From contig JBOFJQ010000003.1 of the NCBI GenBank assembly GCA_051656905.1, positions 1 through 61,201 of the forward strand: DNA of 61,201 nt. The letters run 5' to 3'. Positions 53,578-61,201 of this stretch are shown piece after piece. Numbering within the stretch: the first letter of the stretch is position 1; each line of letters starts with the position of its first letter. Made by a program: the position numbers and the translations under genes. The DNA comes from JAGNZR01 sp051656905 (GTDB lineage Bacteria; Fusobacteriota; Fusobacteriia; Fusobacteriales; Fusobacteriaceae). The notes under the pieces were generated by a model, which did not search any database, was not told the DNA's origin, and worked only from the letters and a program-made list of their open reading frames with translations.

Positions 53578-54683
53578 ATACATTTCCATTAGAATCTATA
53601 ACATTGAAAGAAGCTATGAAAAAACAGTTTAAAGTTGTTGATATAATCACAAAATATTTTACAGGTGAAGAGATATTAACAAGAGGTGATTTAGGTGTAG
53701 TAAAAGGATTGAATAAGCCTAGAACAACAGAAAAAGTAGAAAAAGTAATAGCAGAATATTTTGGAGTTGAAAAAGCAGTTTTAGTTAGAGGATCAGGAAC
53801 AGCAGCAATAAAATGGGGGGTATATTCTATTTTAAAAGGAGTCCCTGTAGAGGAAAGAATTGTTTTAGTTCATAAGGCTCCAGTTTATCCTACAACTAAA
53901 GTTACTTTTGAAATGATGGGGATAAAAACAATAGAAGCTGATTTTAATAATTTAGAAGAATTAAAAGAAGTTGTTTTAAATCAAAATATAAAAATGGCTC
54001 TTGTTCAGTACACAAGACAGAAAATAGATGATAGTTATAGTATGGAAGAGGTTATATCTGTTATAAAAAATAGGGATATACCAATAGTAACAGATGATAA
54101 TTATGCTGTAATGAAAGTATCAAAAATTGGAGTTGAATTAGGAGCGGATTTATCGGCTTTCTCAACATTTAAATTATTAGGTCCAGAAGGTATTGGGTGT
54201 GTGTTAGGAAAAGAAGCTTATGTAAAGAAAATAGTTGAGTCTAATTATTCTGGTGGAGGACAAGTTCAAGGGCATGAAGCTTTAGATGTTATTCAAGGAT
54301 TAGTTTATGCTCCTGTTTCTTTGGCTATTCAAGCAGAAGTTAATGAAGAGGTATGTGAAAGATTAAACAAAGGTGAGTTAGATTTTGTAAAAAAAGCTTA
54401 TCTTGTAAATGCACAATCTAAAGTAACCGTAGTAGAATTAAATGAAGAGATTGCGGTAAAAGTAATTGAGGTTGCAAATGAATTAGGAGCACTTCCAAAC
54501 CCAGTTGGTGCAGAATCTAAGTATGAGTATGTTCCTCTTTTCTATAGAGTGTCAGGTACATTTAGAAGTGCAGATGCTTCTTTAGAAAAAAGAATGATTA
54601 GAATTAATCCTAATAGAGGTGGAGCAGATACAATAATTAGAATTTTAAAGGAAAGTTATCTTAAAGTAAAAGAGGTAAAATAA
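53574..54683 (+). CDS. yhfS: YhfS-type PLP aminotransferase
   Basis: The 369-aa fold-type I PLP enzyme has the predicted PLP Lys200 in STFKLLGPEG and a VRGSGTAAIKWG substrate segment near residue 78. It matches E. coli YhfS in length. The reaction is unknown; it could transaminate or cleave an amino acid-like intermediate. It overlaps php by four bases (ATGA), which indicates coupled translation. Confidence 0.85.
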   Translation: MNTFPLESITLKEAMKKQFKVVDIITKYFTGEEILTRGDLGVVKGLNKPRTTEKVEKVIAEYFGVEKAVLVRGSGTAAIKWGVYSILKGVPVEERIVLVHKAPVYPTTKVTFEMMGIKTIEADFNNLEELKEVVLNQNIKMALVQYTRQKIDDSYSMEEVISVIKNRDIPIVTDDNYAVMKVSKIGVELGADLSAFSTFKLLGPEGIGCVLGKEAYVKKIVESNYSGGGQVQGHEALDVIQGLVYAPVSLAIQAEVNEEVCERLNKGELDFVKKAYLVNAQSKVTVVELNEEIAVKVIEVANELGALPNPVGAESKYEYVPLFYRVSGTFRSADASLEKRMIRINPNRGGADTIIRILKESYLKVKEVK

Positions 54684-55840
54684 TGTTTTTAGACGTTTTG
54701 GAAAAAAGAAATCCTAAATTAATTGAAACAGCTTTTAAATTGCATCAAGAGGGAAAAATCTTGCCGGATACTTATATTTTAGATTTAGATGCAATTTTAT
54801 ATAATGCTAAATTGATTTTAGAAGAGGCAAATAATTACGGAATAAAATTGTATGCTATGACAAAACAATTTGGAAGAAACCCAATTATTGCTAAAAAAAT
54901 AATAGAGTTAGGCTATTCAGGAATAGTAGCTGTAGATTTCAAAGAAGCTCAGTTAATGATGAAAGAAAAAATTAAATTGGGAAATGTAGGGCATTTGGTT
55001 CAAACTCCAAAAGCACTTTTAAAGGAATTGGTAGAGTATGGTAGTGAAGTAATGACTATATATTCTATTGAAAAGGCTCATGATATAAATAAATATGCTA
55101 AAGAATTAAATAAAATTCAAAAGATAATTATAAGAGTTTTAGATGAAAACTCAGAAGTATATTCAGGACAAATGGGTGGTGTGTACATCTCTGATTTAGA
55201 TGAATTTATAACTCAAATGAAAAAATATGAAAATATACAAATAGTAGGTTTAACAGTTTTTCCATGTTTTTTATATGACTCTAAAAAGAATGAAATATTA
55301 GAAACTAAAAATATTATTGCACTGAATAAAGGTATTGAAATCTTAAAAAATAATAATATTGAGATAGAACAAATAAATATGCCTTCAAGTACAAGTGTAA
55401 AAAATATGAAAAAAATATTTGATCTAGGTGGAACTCATGGTGAGCCAGGTCATTCATTAACAGGTACAACACAGTATAATGCCAAGAATTTAGAGGGAGA
55501 GATTCCAGGAATAATATATGTTTCAGAAGTATCTCATAATTTATCTGGTAAAGGGTATTGTTATGGTGGAGGGCACTATAGACGTTCAGGAATGATTAAT
55601 GCACTTGTTGGAAAAAATTATAAGGAAAGCAAAAGATATTCTTTAGAAGCTCCAACAATGGAAAGTATTGATTATTATTTTGAATTATCAAATGTTGCTC
55701 CTATTGGTGATACTGTTATAAGTAGTTTTAGAACTCAAATTTTTGTAACTAGAAGTGATGTTGCTGTAGTTTCAGGAATTTCTAAAGGGTTACCTAAAAT
55801 AGTAGGAATTTACGACAGTTTTGGAAGGGAAAAAATATGA
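54683..55840 (+). CDS. yhfX: YhfX-type alanine-racemase-like PLP protein
   Basis: The 385-aa protein is a fold-type III PLP enzyme with the cofactor Lys61 in LYAMTKQFGRNP, near the N-terminus of the barrel. A C-terminal Gly/Tyr-rich segment (GKGYCYGGGHYRRSG) is a YhfX hallmark. It is probably a racemase, epimerase or decarboxylase of an amino acid-like intermediate. Starts and stops overlap with both neighbours. Confidence 0.84.
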   Translation: MFLDVLEKRNPKLIETAFKLHQEGKILPDTYILDLDAILYNAKLILEEANNYGIKLYAMTKQFGRNPIIAKKIIELGYSGIVAVDFKEAQLMMKEKIKLGNVGHLVQTPKALLKELVEYGSEVMTIYSIEKAHDINKYAKELNKIQKIIIRVLDENSEVYSGQMGGVYISDLDEFITQMKKYENIQIVGLTVFPCFLYDSKKNEILETKNIIALNKGIEILKNNNIEIEQINMPSSTSVKNMKKIFDLGGTHGEPGHSLTGTTQYNAKNLEGEIPGIIYVSEVSHNLSGKGYCYGGGHYRRSGMINALVGKNYKESKRYSLEAPTMESIDYYFELSNVAPIGDTVISSFRTQIFVTRSDVAVVSGISKGLPKIVGIYDSFGREKI

Positions 55841-57045
55841 AAAGATTTATAATTTTGGTAATAGATAGTTTTGGTATAGGAGCTATGGCTGATGTAGTAA
55901 CAGAGAGACCACAAGATTTAAATGCAAATACATATAAAAGCACACTCCTTGGAAGTAAAATTTCTTTGCCTAATATGGAAAAGTTAGGGATTGCAAATGC
56001 AGCAAATTTTGAAACTGAAAATATAAAATTCAGTTCAAGTGCAAATTATGGTAAGTCAAATCTAAAGCATTTTGGATGCGATACATTTTATGGTCATCAA
56101 GAGTTAATGGGGACATTACCTAAAAAGCCTACAATAGAGCCTTTCTGTAATTGCATAGATGATGTAGAGAATGAGCTTATGAAAAAAGGTTATAAGGTTG
56201 AGAGATATGGAGAGAGAGAGAAAGTATTGATTATAAATGAGTGTGCAACAGTTGGAGACAATTTAGAAGCAGATTTAGGTCAAGTTTATAATATAACTGG
56301 AACTCTTGATTTAATAAGTTATGATGAGCTTTTGAAAATTGGAAAAATAGTTAGAGAGATAGTAAAAGTTCCAAGAGTTATAACTTTTGGAGGAGAAAAT
56401 GTAACTCTAGATGAGATAAAAAAAGCTTATGAATTTAAAAAACCAAATTTTGCTGGAATAAATGCTCCAAAATCAGGTGTTTATAATAAAGGGTATAAAG
56501 TACAGCATATGGGGTATGGAGTAGATGAAAAGGTTCAACTGCCAACAATAATAGGAGATAAAATTAAAACAGTTCTAATAGGAAAGGTAGCTGATATAGT
56601 AAAAAATGAGTTTGGAGAATCAATACCTATAGTTGACACAAGAGAAGTTATGGAGTGTTTAATTAAGAAAATAGAAGAGAATGAAACTTCATTTATTTGT
56701 GCAAATGTACAAGAAACTGATTTAGCAGGTCATCAAGAAAATAAAGTAAAATATCAAGAGAAATTAGTAGTTGTAGATAAATATTTACCTGAAATATTAT
56801 CTAAATTAGATGAAGAAGATATATTTATTTTAACTGCTGATCATGGAAATGATCCAAGCATAGGGCATTCTAATCATACTAGAGAACAGGTTCCAGTACT
56901 TATTTATAATAAGAAGATGTCTAAAATAGAGATAGGAGAACTAGCTAGCTTAGCAGACATAGGTCAAAGTGCTGCTGAATATTTTGGATATAAGCTTCCT
57001 GATAATGGAGTCTCTTTTCTTAAAGAGCTAAAACCAAATAAATAA
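55837..57045 (+). CDS. yhfW: YhfW-type phosphopentomutase-like metalloenzyme
   Basis: The 402-aa protein belongs to the alkaline-phosphatase superfamily, close to phosphopentomutase (DeoB). Metal-binding motifs are VIDSFGIGAM at the N-terminus, GHQELMG, DLAGHQ, TADHGNDPS and HSNHTREQVP. Like E. coli YhfW it likely moves or removes a phosphate. It is the last gene of the operon and is followed by a strong terminator. Confidence 0.86.
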   Translation: MKRFIILVIDSFGIGAMADVVTERPQDLNANTYKSTLLGSKISLPNMEKLGIANAANFETENIKFSSSANYGKSNLKHFGCDTFYGHQELMGTLPKKPTIEPFCNCIDDVENELMKKGYKVERYGEREKVLIINECATVGDNLEADLGQVYNITGTLDLISYDELLKIGKIVREIVKVPRVITFGGENVTLDEIKKAYEFKKPNFAGINAPKSGVYNKGYKVQHMGYGVDEKVQLPTIIGDKIKTVLIGKVADIVKNEFGESIPIVDTREVMECLIKKIEENETSFICANVQETDLAGHQENKVKYQEKLVVVDKYLPEILSKLDEEDIFILTADHGNDPSIGHSNHTREQVPVLIYNKKMSKIEIGELASLADIGQSAAEYFGYKLPDNGVSFLKELKPNK

Positions 57046-57085
57046 AAAAAAATGACAAGAAATATTTTCTTGTCATTTTTTTTTT
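57044..57085. terminator. Bidirectional terminator of the yhf operon and MATE gene
   Basis: AATGACAAGAAA (57051-57062) pairs with TTTCTTGTCATT (57066-57077), flanked by A and T tracts. Confidence 0.94.
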
Positions 57086-58415
57086 ATAAATAACCGTAAT
57101 TATATCTTTCTCTTTTTAAATATGAAATAGACACTATGATAGATAATATTTCTGCCAATGGTACTGCTAACCATAGACCGTTTTCATTAAATAGAATAGG
57201 TAGAGTGAATAAGCCTACAACTATAAAAACCAGTGTTCTCATAAAAGAGATTATTGCTGATATTTTTCCATTTGAAAGTGCTGTAAAAAGTGATGATGAA
57301 AAAATATTAAATCCAGAGAATATATAAGCTATTGAAAATAGAGAGAACCCCTTAACTGCAATGGCGTATACTTCTGTTCCTTCTGGTGCAAAGAAACCAA
57401 CAATATATTTTGAAAATATTACTGAGGCGATAAAGACTAGGAATGATGATCCTAAAATAAGTTTAGAGCAAATTTTAAATAACTTCTTCAGCTGTTCATT
57501 ATTTTTATTACCAAAGTTGTAGCTCATTATAGGGGCTGCTCCCATAGCAAATCCCATATATATTGATATAAAGACAAACTGAGCATAAAGAATTATAGTT
57601 ATAGCTGCAACTCCTTTTTCCCCCATATACTTCATCATCATTAAGTTAAAAAGAAAAGTAACAATACCTGTTGATACATCTGTTACCATTTCTGAGGATC
57701 CATTTATACAGACTTCTTTAATTAATTTTAAATTGAGTTTAACTTTGGTAAAGTATAAGATACTTTTCTTACTAAAATAAAAATAGAAAGCTCCAAAAAC
57801 AGATACAATAATACAACCTGATACTGTTGCAAGAGCAGCTCCAGTCATTCCTAAATTAAATGTTTTAATAAATACGTAATCTAGAATTGTATTTGTTATA
57901 CCAGAGATAACTGTTAGCTTTAGTCCAAGACTAGGATTACCAGCTGTAATAAAAAAAGTTTGAAAAAGCATTTGTAAAATAAAAAAGGGTGCAAATGTTA
58001 TCATAACCTTTAAATAGTCATAAGAGTATTCTTCTAAAATAGGAGAAGCTCCTAAAAATCTAATTATATCGTGTATAAAGAACAATCCGAAAATAGCTAT
58101 ACAGATACCTAGAAAAAGTCCTGTAAAAATAATCAAAGAGAAAGCTTTTCTTCCTTCCTCGTGATTACCCTCTCCCATTTTTATGGCAATGATAGCACTA
58201 CCACCAGCTCCTAACATTATTGCTGTTGCATGAATACAGTTTATAAAAGGGTAGACTATATTCAGACCAGAAAGAGCATTTGTCCCTATAAGTCTTGAAA
58301 TAAATATTCCATCTACTATAGTATATAAAGATATAAATAGCATCATGGTTATTGTTGGTATTGTAAATTTGACTAATGATAGTAAGTCAAATTTTTTAGC
58401 AATTGCGTAATTCAT
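57084..58415 (-). CDS. MATE-family multidrug efflux transporter
   Basis: The 443-aa protein has 12 predicted membrane helices in two homologous halves. It carries MATE features: an N-terminal FTIPTITMMLFISLYTIVDG segment, GxGG-like AGGSAII and AAPIMSYNFGNKN in the second half. It exports drugs or metabolites by Na+ or H+ exchange. GGAGG precedes the ATG. A divergent MerR-type regulator and a MerR-type promoter show that it is drug-inducible. Substrates are unknown. Confidence 0.92.
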   Translation of the reverse strand: MNYAIAKKFDLLSLVKFTIPTITMMLFISLYTIVDGIFISRLIGTNALSGLNIVYPFINCIHATAIMLGAGGSAIIAIKMGEGNHEEGRKAFSLIIFTGLFLGICIAIFGLFFIHDIIRFLGASPILEEYSYDYLKVMITFAPFFILQMLFQTFFITAGNPSLGLKLTVISGITNTILDYVFIKTFNLGMTGAALATVSGCIIVSVFGAFYFYFSKKSILYFTKVKLNLKLIKEVCINGSSEMVTDVSTGIVTFLFNLMMMKYMGEKGVAAITIILYAQFVFISIYMGFAMGAAPIMSYNFGNKNNEQLKKLFKICSKLILGSSFLVFIASVIFSKYIVGFFAPEGTEVYAIAVKGFSLFSIAYIFSGFNIFSSSLFTALSNGKISAIISFMRTLVFIVVGLFTLPILFNENGLWLAVPLAEILSIIVSISYLKRERYNYGYL

Positions 58416-58463
58416 TTTTCCTCCATAAGTTTAAAAAACTTGAATTTGTTACTCATATTAGAT

Positions 58464-58494
58464 ACTATAAAGTATAGTGTAACCCGATAGTCAA
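58464..58494 (-). promoter_or_regulatory. MerR-type promoter with 19-bp spacer for the MATE gene
   Basis: Reading the minus strand: TTGACT (58494-58489), a 19-base spacer and TATAGT (58469-58464). The over-long spacer is the hallmark of MerR-activated promoters. A palindrome, ACTATA-AAG-TATAGT (58464-58478), overlaps the -10 end. Confidence 0.78.
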
Positions 58495-58508
58495 GGAGAT
58501 GATTAAAA

Positions 58509-59345
58509 ATGTCAGATAAATCAAGTTTGTATTTTACTACAGGTGAATTCGCAAAATTATTTAATGTAACTAAGCATACGCTCTTTCATTATGATGAAGT
58601 TAATGTATTTTCTCCAGCTCTAAGAAAAGAAAATGAATATAGAATGTATGGGGTTGATCAAATAGAAGTGTTTAAGGTTATTTTAACTCTTAAAGATTTA
58701 GGGATGCCTTTAAAAGAGATAAAAGAATATATGGATGAAAGAAATCCAGAAAGATTTATTAATCTTATGAAGGAGAGAGAAAAAATAATTGATGAAAAAA
58801 TTAATTATTTAAAGGGAGTAAAAAAACTATTTAAAGCTAAAGCTGAGATAGTAAGAGAAAGTATGCAGATAGATACAAGTATAATAGAGATAAAAGAGTA
58901 TCCAGAGGAATACTTGATACCTATAAAAACAGAAATAAAAAATGAAAAAGATATCTCTTTATATCTTGCAGAGCACATGAGATTTTGTGAGAAGAAGAAA
59001 ATTTATAGTCCACATGCAATAAGTGGAACTCAGAAAATTGAGAATATATTAAAGGGGATTTACATGAAGTACTCTTGCTTCTACACTAAAGTAGCCCGTG
59101 AACAGGTGTTCATATTAAGAAAAAATGATATACCTTTTACATTAAAAGAAAAAGGATACTATGTAGTGGCTTATCACTCTACTGGATATGACTCTTTGGG
59201 AGAAACTTATGATAGGATATTTAACTATATATTTAAAAATAACATTGAAATTATTGGAGAATTTTATGAAGACGTTCTCCTCGATGAACTTTCAATAAAA
59301 GGGTATGATAATTATATGGTACAAATTTCTGTTAAAATAAAATAA
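58509..59345 (+). CDS. MerR-family regulator with drug-binding C-terminus (BmrR-like)
   Basis: The 278-aa protein has an N-terminal MerR winged helix (TTGEFAKLFNVTKHTLFHYDEVNVF ... YRMYGVDQIEVFKVILTLKDLGMPLKEI), a coiled-coil dimer helix (about 85-118) and a C-terminal effector domain of the GyrI-like kind. BmrR-type regulators bind cationic drugs and activate divergent exporters. The divergent MATE gene and the 19-bp-spacer promoter fit this. AAGGAG lies before the ATG. Confidence 0.92.
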   Translation: MSDKSSLYFTTGEFAKLFNVTKHTLFHYDEVNVFSPALRKENEYRMYGVDQIEVFKVILTLKDLGMPLKEIKEYMDERNPERFINLMKEREKIIDEKINYLKGVKKLFKAKAEIVRESMQIDTSIIEIKEYPEEYLIPIKTEIKNEKDISLYLAEHMRFCEKKKIYSPHAISGTQKIENILKGIYMKYSCFYTKVAREQVFILRKNDIPFTLKEKGYYVVAYHSTGYDSLGETYDRIFNYIFKNNIEIIGEFYEDVLLDELSIKGYDNYMVQISVKIK

Positions 59346-59364
59346 AGAAAAATTATAAAAAAAT

Positions 59365-59407
59365 AAAAAGTGTAGTGTTTGGAAATGGAAAACCTACACT
59401 TTTTTTA
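59365..59407 (+). terminator. Terminator of the MerR gene
   Basis: AAAAAGTGTAG pairs with CTACACTTTTTT around an 18-base interior. Confidence 0.85.
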
Positions 59408-59419
59408 TTGTATTATTTT

Positions 59420-59548
59420 AGAAAAAAAATTGAAGTTATAAAAAAAAAAATTTATAAAAAAAAATTATGGTAAAAAAAATGATAAAAAAAATAAAAAAAA
59501 TTGATAAAAAAATAAAAATAAAACAATATAAAAAAACGAAAAAAAATC
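59420..59548 (+). repeat. Extreme A-rich low-complexity tract
   Basis: About 130 bases made almost only of A runs broken by single T or G bases (plus strand). No coding potential. It may bend DNA or be a product of slippage. Sequencing accuracy in such runs should be treated with care. Confidence 0.85.
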
Positions 59549-59801
59549 CGCAAGTAAGACATTTAACAAAAAAAACATTTAGAGGTGTTCGCTATTATTA
59601 TCAATGTGATTAAATTTTAGTTTAAATGTAATGAAAAAATATTGAAAAAATATATTTTAATCATGGAAAAGTGATTTTTTAACAAATAAGAGTATGTTTT
59701 AAGTGCTAAAATATGCTAAAAAAATTTTAAAAAAAATGTTTTATAGTAGTGATAAAAAAATAATTTCCGTACCTAAAAAGCACAAACTTAATAAAAAGCT
59801 A
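59549..59801 (+). other. AT-rich gap upstream of the permease promoter
   Basis: No supported gene. An open frame from 59703 runs into the permease gene, but it is Lys-rich noise crossing the promoter. Confidence 0.5.
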
Positions 59802-59830
59802 TTTACAAAACGTAACAAATCTGATATAAT
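59802..59830 (+). promoter_or_regulatory. Promoter of the PTS-IIC-like/serine dehydratase unit
   Basis: TTTACA (59802-59807), a 17-base spacer and a perfect TATAAT (59825-59830) give a leader of about 50 bases before the ATG at 59886. Confidence 0.78.
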
Positions 59831-59885
59831 TAGACCCGATAATAACAAGTATAGTCTTGTAATCGAACATATTTTAGGAGGAACA

Positions 59886-60899
59886 ATGGAATTATTAAAA
59901 GGTACCGCATTATTATTATTAGTGTTAGCGTTTTTCACAGTATTTAGTTTAAAAGCACCAAAAGGGATGAAGGCAATGGGTGCTCTAGCAGGAGCAGCAA
60001 CAGCAAGTTTTCTAGTTGAAGCTTTCCATACTTTCGTAGGTAAAGATTTATTAGGAGTTCAATTATTTGGAATAGTTGGAGGTTCAGCAGGTTCAATGGG
60101 AGGAGTTGCAGCAGCAGCTTTAGTACCGTTAGCTTTAGGAGTAAGTCCAGTATATGCAATAATGATGGGTGTAGTTTGTGGTGGAGTTGGAATTATTCCA
60201 GGATTCATAGCAGGATACTTAATGTCGTTTATAGTGCCAAAAATGGAAGAGAAAATTCCTGATGGATTAGATTTAATAGTTATTATATGTGTTGCAGCTC
60301 CTTTAACAAGAGGAATAGCAGATTCAATAACTCCAAGCGTAACTTTTGCTTTAAAGACAATTGGAGATATATTAGTAGTAGCTCAATCATCAAGCCCTTA
60401 CGTAATGGCATTCATCTTAGGTGGAGTAATTACAGTTGTTGCAACAGCACCAATTAGTTCAATGGCTTTAACAGCTATGTTAGGATTAACAGGTTTACCA
60501 ATGGCAATAGGAGCTTTATCAGTTACATCATCATCTTTCTTAAACTATGTATTCTTTGATAGAATGAAGTTTGGAGATAAGAGAACTACAATAGCAGTTG
60601 CAATTGAGCCATTAACACAAGCAGACTTAATTTCAGCTAACCCAATTCCTATATTTGTAACAAACTTCATAGGTGGAGGATTTGCAGGTATGATGGTTAA
60701 TTATTTCCAATTAATTAACAACGCAACAGGAACAGCAACTCCAATCGCAGGTTTCGCAGTATTATTTGGATTCAATCCAGCTAAGACAGTTTTAATCGCA
60801 GGAGCTTTATGTGCAGCAATAGGTATAATATCTGGATACTTAGGATCTAAAGCATTCAAGAACTATCCAATAAAAACAGTTGCTGACATAAGAAAATAA
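59886..60899 (+). CDS. PTS-IIC-like membrane permease
   Basis: The 337-aa membrane protein has about ten helices rich in Gly, Ala and Ser. It resembles the small stand-alone PTS EIIC_2 family (AGAATASFLVEAFHTF, GGSAGSMGGVAAA, NPIPIFVTNFIGGG). No IIA or IIB domain is attached or nearby. AGGAGG lies 6 bases before the ATG at 59886; 61 codons of open frame upstream are rejected because they cross the promoter. The next gene encodes serine dehydratase, so the cargo may be serine rather than a sugar. This is inference. Confidence 0.8.
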   Translation: MELLKGTALLLLVLAFFTVFSLKAPKGMKAMGALAGAATASFLVEAFHTFVGKDLLGVQLFGIVGGSAGSMGGVAAAALVPLALGVSPVYAIMMGVVCGGVGIIPGFIAGYLMSFIVPKMEEKIPDGLDLIVIICVAAPLTRGIADSITPSVTFALKTIGDILVVAQSSSPYVMAFILGGVITVVATAPISSMALTAMLGLTGLPMAIGALSVTSSSFLNYVFFDRMKFGDKRTTIAVAIEPLTQADLISANPIPIFVTNFIGGGFAGMMVNYFQLINNATGTATPIAGFAVLFGFNPAKTVLIAGALCAAIGIISGYLGSKAFKNYPIKTVADIRK

Positions 60900-60957
60900 T
60901 AATTCAATACTTTAAGATAAATTATAAATAAAATAAAAATATAAATCATAAATAATG

Positions 60958-60990
60958 AGCTATTGGTATTTTAAATTACCAATAGCTTTT
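60958..60990 (+). terminator. Attenuator-like hairpin between permease and serine dehydratase
   Basis: AGCTATTGGTA (60958-60968) pairs with TACCAATAGCT (60977-60987), followed by a short T run and, 7 bases on, the next ribosome site. It probably allows partial read-through. Confidence 0.75.
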
Positions 60991-61008
60991 ACAAATTAGG
61001 AGGAAAAA

Positions 61009-61201
61009 TTGGATTCATTAAAAGAGTTATTTAAAGTAGGGAATGGACCGTCAAGTTCACATACTATGGGTCCAGAAAGAGCGGCAAAGCAATTTAAAGC
61101 TAAGCATCCCGATATTAAGAACTATAAAGTTGAGTTATACGGTTCTTTAGCATTAACAGGTAAAGGTCACTTAACTGACTGGATAGTAATAGAAACATTA
61201 A
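61009..61201 (+). CDS. L-serine dehydratase, N-terminal part (3' end outside window)
   Basis: The visible 64 residues (LKELFKVGNGPSSSHTMGPERAA, ELYGSLALTGKGH) match the beta domain of Fe-S L-serine dehydratases; the GPSSSHTMGP segment is the family signature. The enzyme deaminates serine to pyruvate and ammonia. The start is a TTG at 61009 with TTAGGAGGA (60997-61003) 5-6 bases before it. Whether the product is one chain or a separate beta subunit cannot be told from this fragment. Confidence 0.9.
   Translation, partial: MDSLKELFKVGNGPSSSHTMGPERAAKQFKAKHPDIKNYKVELYGSLALTGKGHLTDWIVIETL

Noticed and set aside
59703..59885. Sixty-one-codon N-terminal extension of the PTS-IIC-like protein
   Set aside because: It crosses a near-consensus promoter (59802-59830), is Lys-rich and non-conserved in appearance, and a strong ribosome site fits the ATG at 59886.

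Overview
The window is a chromosomal segment of a very AT-rich, Gram-negative anaerobe, most likely a member of the Fusobacteriota (Fusobacterium/Cetobacterium group; genus not provable from the sequence alone). The envelope is Gram-negative: heptose epimerase HldD, a BtuB-type TonB receptor, FadL- and MipA-type outer-membrane proteins, and an ArnT-like glycosyltransferase. Many housekeeping proteins nevertheless look like those of low-GC Gram-positives (HemZ, single-copy FetAB, type I asparaginase, DUF2325). Metabolism looks anaerobic: an anaerobic sulfatase-maturing enzyme, a 2[4Fe-4S] ferredoxin, HemZ and an Fe-S serine dehydratase.

Region by region. 1-15850: a co-directional housekeeping block: ugd end, ArnT-like transferase, ligA, secA, a lipoprotein, a Cys-rich/PHP fusion, hldD, uppP, a 59-aa membrane protein, hemZ, a ComEA-like protein, hslO, tatD and a glycerophosphodiesterase. 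15850-21245: a Ser-type sulfatase, its radical-SAM maturase and a FadL-type porin. 21269-31050: htpG, acpS, prfB with the classic +1 programmed frameshift, ferredoxin, a DUF2325 gene, pgeF, a split ThrE exporter, a two-component system and a MipA porin. 31137-41890: a cobalamin-riboswitch-controlled BtuB, a ZIP transporter, a three-domain acyl-ACP synthetase/acyltransferase, fetAB, asparaginase, shikimate kinase and a short-chain dehydrogenase.

41890-47110 is an accessory island. It is rich in small genes of unknown function and decayed genes: a frameshifted HEPN-motif gene, a treble-clef protein, an N-terminally truncated phage holin and two tail-fibre-like remnants. Two paralogous small proteins flank it. 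I read it as a degraded prophage/defence locus.

48568-57085 is the most interesting system: a promoter, nine tightly coupled genes and a terminator. Eight are clear counterparts, close to full length, of the E. coli yhfZ-Y-U-T-php-S-X-W genes, whose pathway is unknown. The ninth, between yhfT and php, encodes a shortened amidase-signature hydrolase that has no counterpart in the E. coli cluster.

57084-61201: a MATE pump transcribed from a MerR-type 19-bp-spacer promoter and its divergent MerR regulator; an A-rich gap; then a PTS-IIC-like permease followed by an attenuator-like hairpin and the start of an L-serine dehydratase gene.

No tRNA, rRNA, CRISPR array or complete insertion sequence was recognised.
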